Shown: piece by piece, positions 63,824 to 64,000 of the stretch | Layout: the number at the start of each line of letters is the position of its first letter | Position numbering within the stretch: position 1 is the first letter of the stretch | Source of the DNA: Dasypus novemcinctus | Taxonomy: Eukaryota; Chordata; Mammalia; Cingulata; Dasypodidae | Assembly: GCF_030445035.2 (NCBI RefSeq) | Contig: NC_080704.1 | Coordinates: forward strand, 26,330,499 to 26,394,498 | Reading direction: 5' to 3' | DNA length: 64,000 bases | Translations under genes and position numbers: made by a program | Notes under the pieces: generated by a model | Databases searched by the model: none | Seen by the model: the letters and a program-made list of their open reading frames with translations, nothing else | What the model was told of the DNA's origin: nothing

Positions 63824-64000
63824 TTTTTTAAATGTTATATTCAAAAAATATAAGCGGTCCCCATATACCCCCCACCCCCCTCACCCCACTCCTCCCACAT
63901 CGACAGCCTCTTTCATCATCATGGCACATTCACTGCATTTGGTGATTACATTTTGGAGCACTGCTACACCACATAGATAATGGTTTACACTGTAGTTTAA
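63824..64000 (-). mobile_element. L1 3' end, antisense, cut by window edge
   Basis: Antisense tail and 'ccatataccccccacccccc', then 'cattcactgcatttggtg', identical in layout to the other xenarthran L1 ends. It continues beyond the window. Confidence 0.85.

Overview
The window looks like xenarthran genomic DNA, most likely the nine-banded armadillo (Dasypus novemcinctus) or a close relative. It is dense in tRNA-derived SINEs of the armadillo DAS type and in a lineage-specific L1 3' end, on top of old mammalian MIR, L2, L1M and hAT-Charlie remnants. The only protein-coding gene I can support is PTCHD1. Its first coding exon (58104-58454, + strand) gives 117 residues that match the mammalian protein start and ends in a clean GT splice donor. 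PTCHD1 is X-linked in other placental mammals, so this is probably X-chromosome sequence.

Layout. 1-54900 is AT-rich intergenic DNA upstream of PTCHD1 with no intact gene. About 17831-25075 is a decayed class I endogenous retrovirus with two LTRs, a matching 4-bp target duplication, broken env remnants, and later SINE and L1 insertions. At 44935-45150 lies a minus-strand 7SL RNA (SRP RNA) pseudogene. Right after it comes an L1 3' end that appears to carry a 3' transduction (45215-45985). From about 54950 to 58720 the sequence becomes GC- and CpG-rich: this is the PTCHD1 CpG-island promoter and 5' UTR, with GCC repeats close to the start codon. From 58455 to the end of the window is intron 1.

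The long open frames seen elsewhere fall inside SINEs or inside the CpG island and are not genes. Many retroelements can be dated relative to each other because their target-site duplications are still readable: DAS inside the ERV, DAS inside a DNA transposon, L1 inside L1M, and three DAS elements stacked at one site. No previously undescribed gene system was found. The most interesting items are the likely L1 3' transduction, a 63-bp templated duplication inside another L1, the 7SL pseudogene, and the architecture of the PTCHD1 5' end. Repeat family names come from recognition only; boundaries are approximate unless a target duplication is given.
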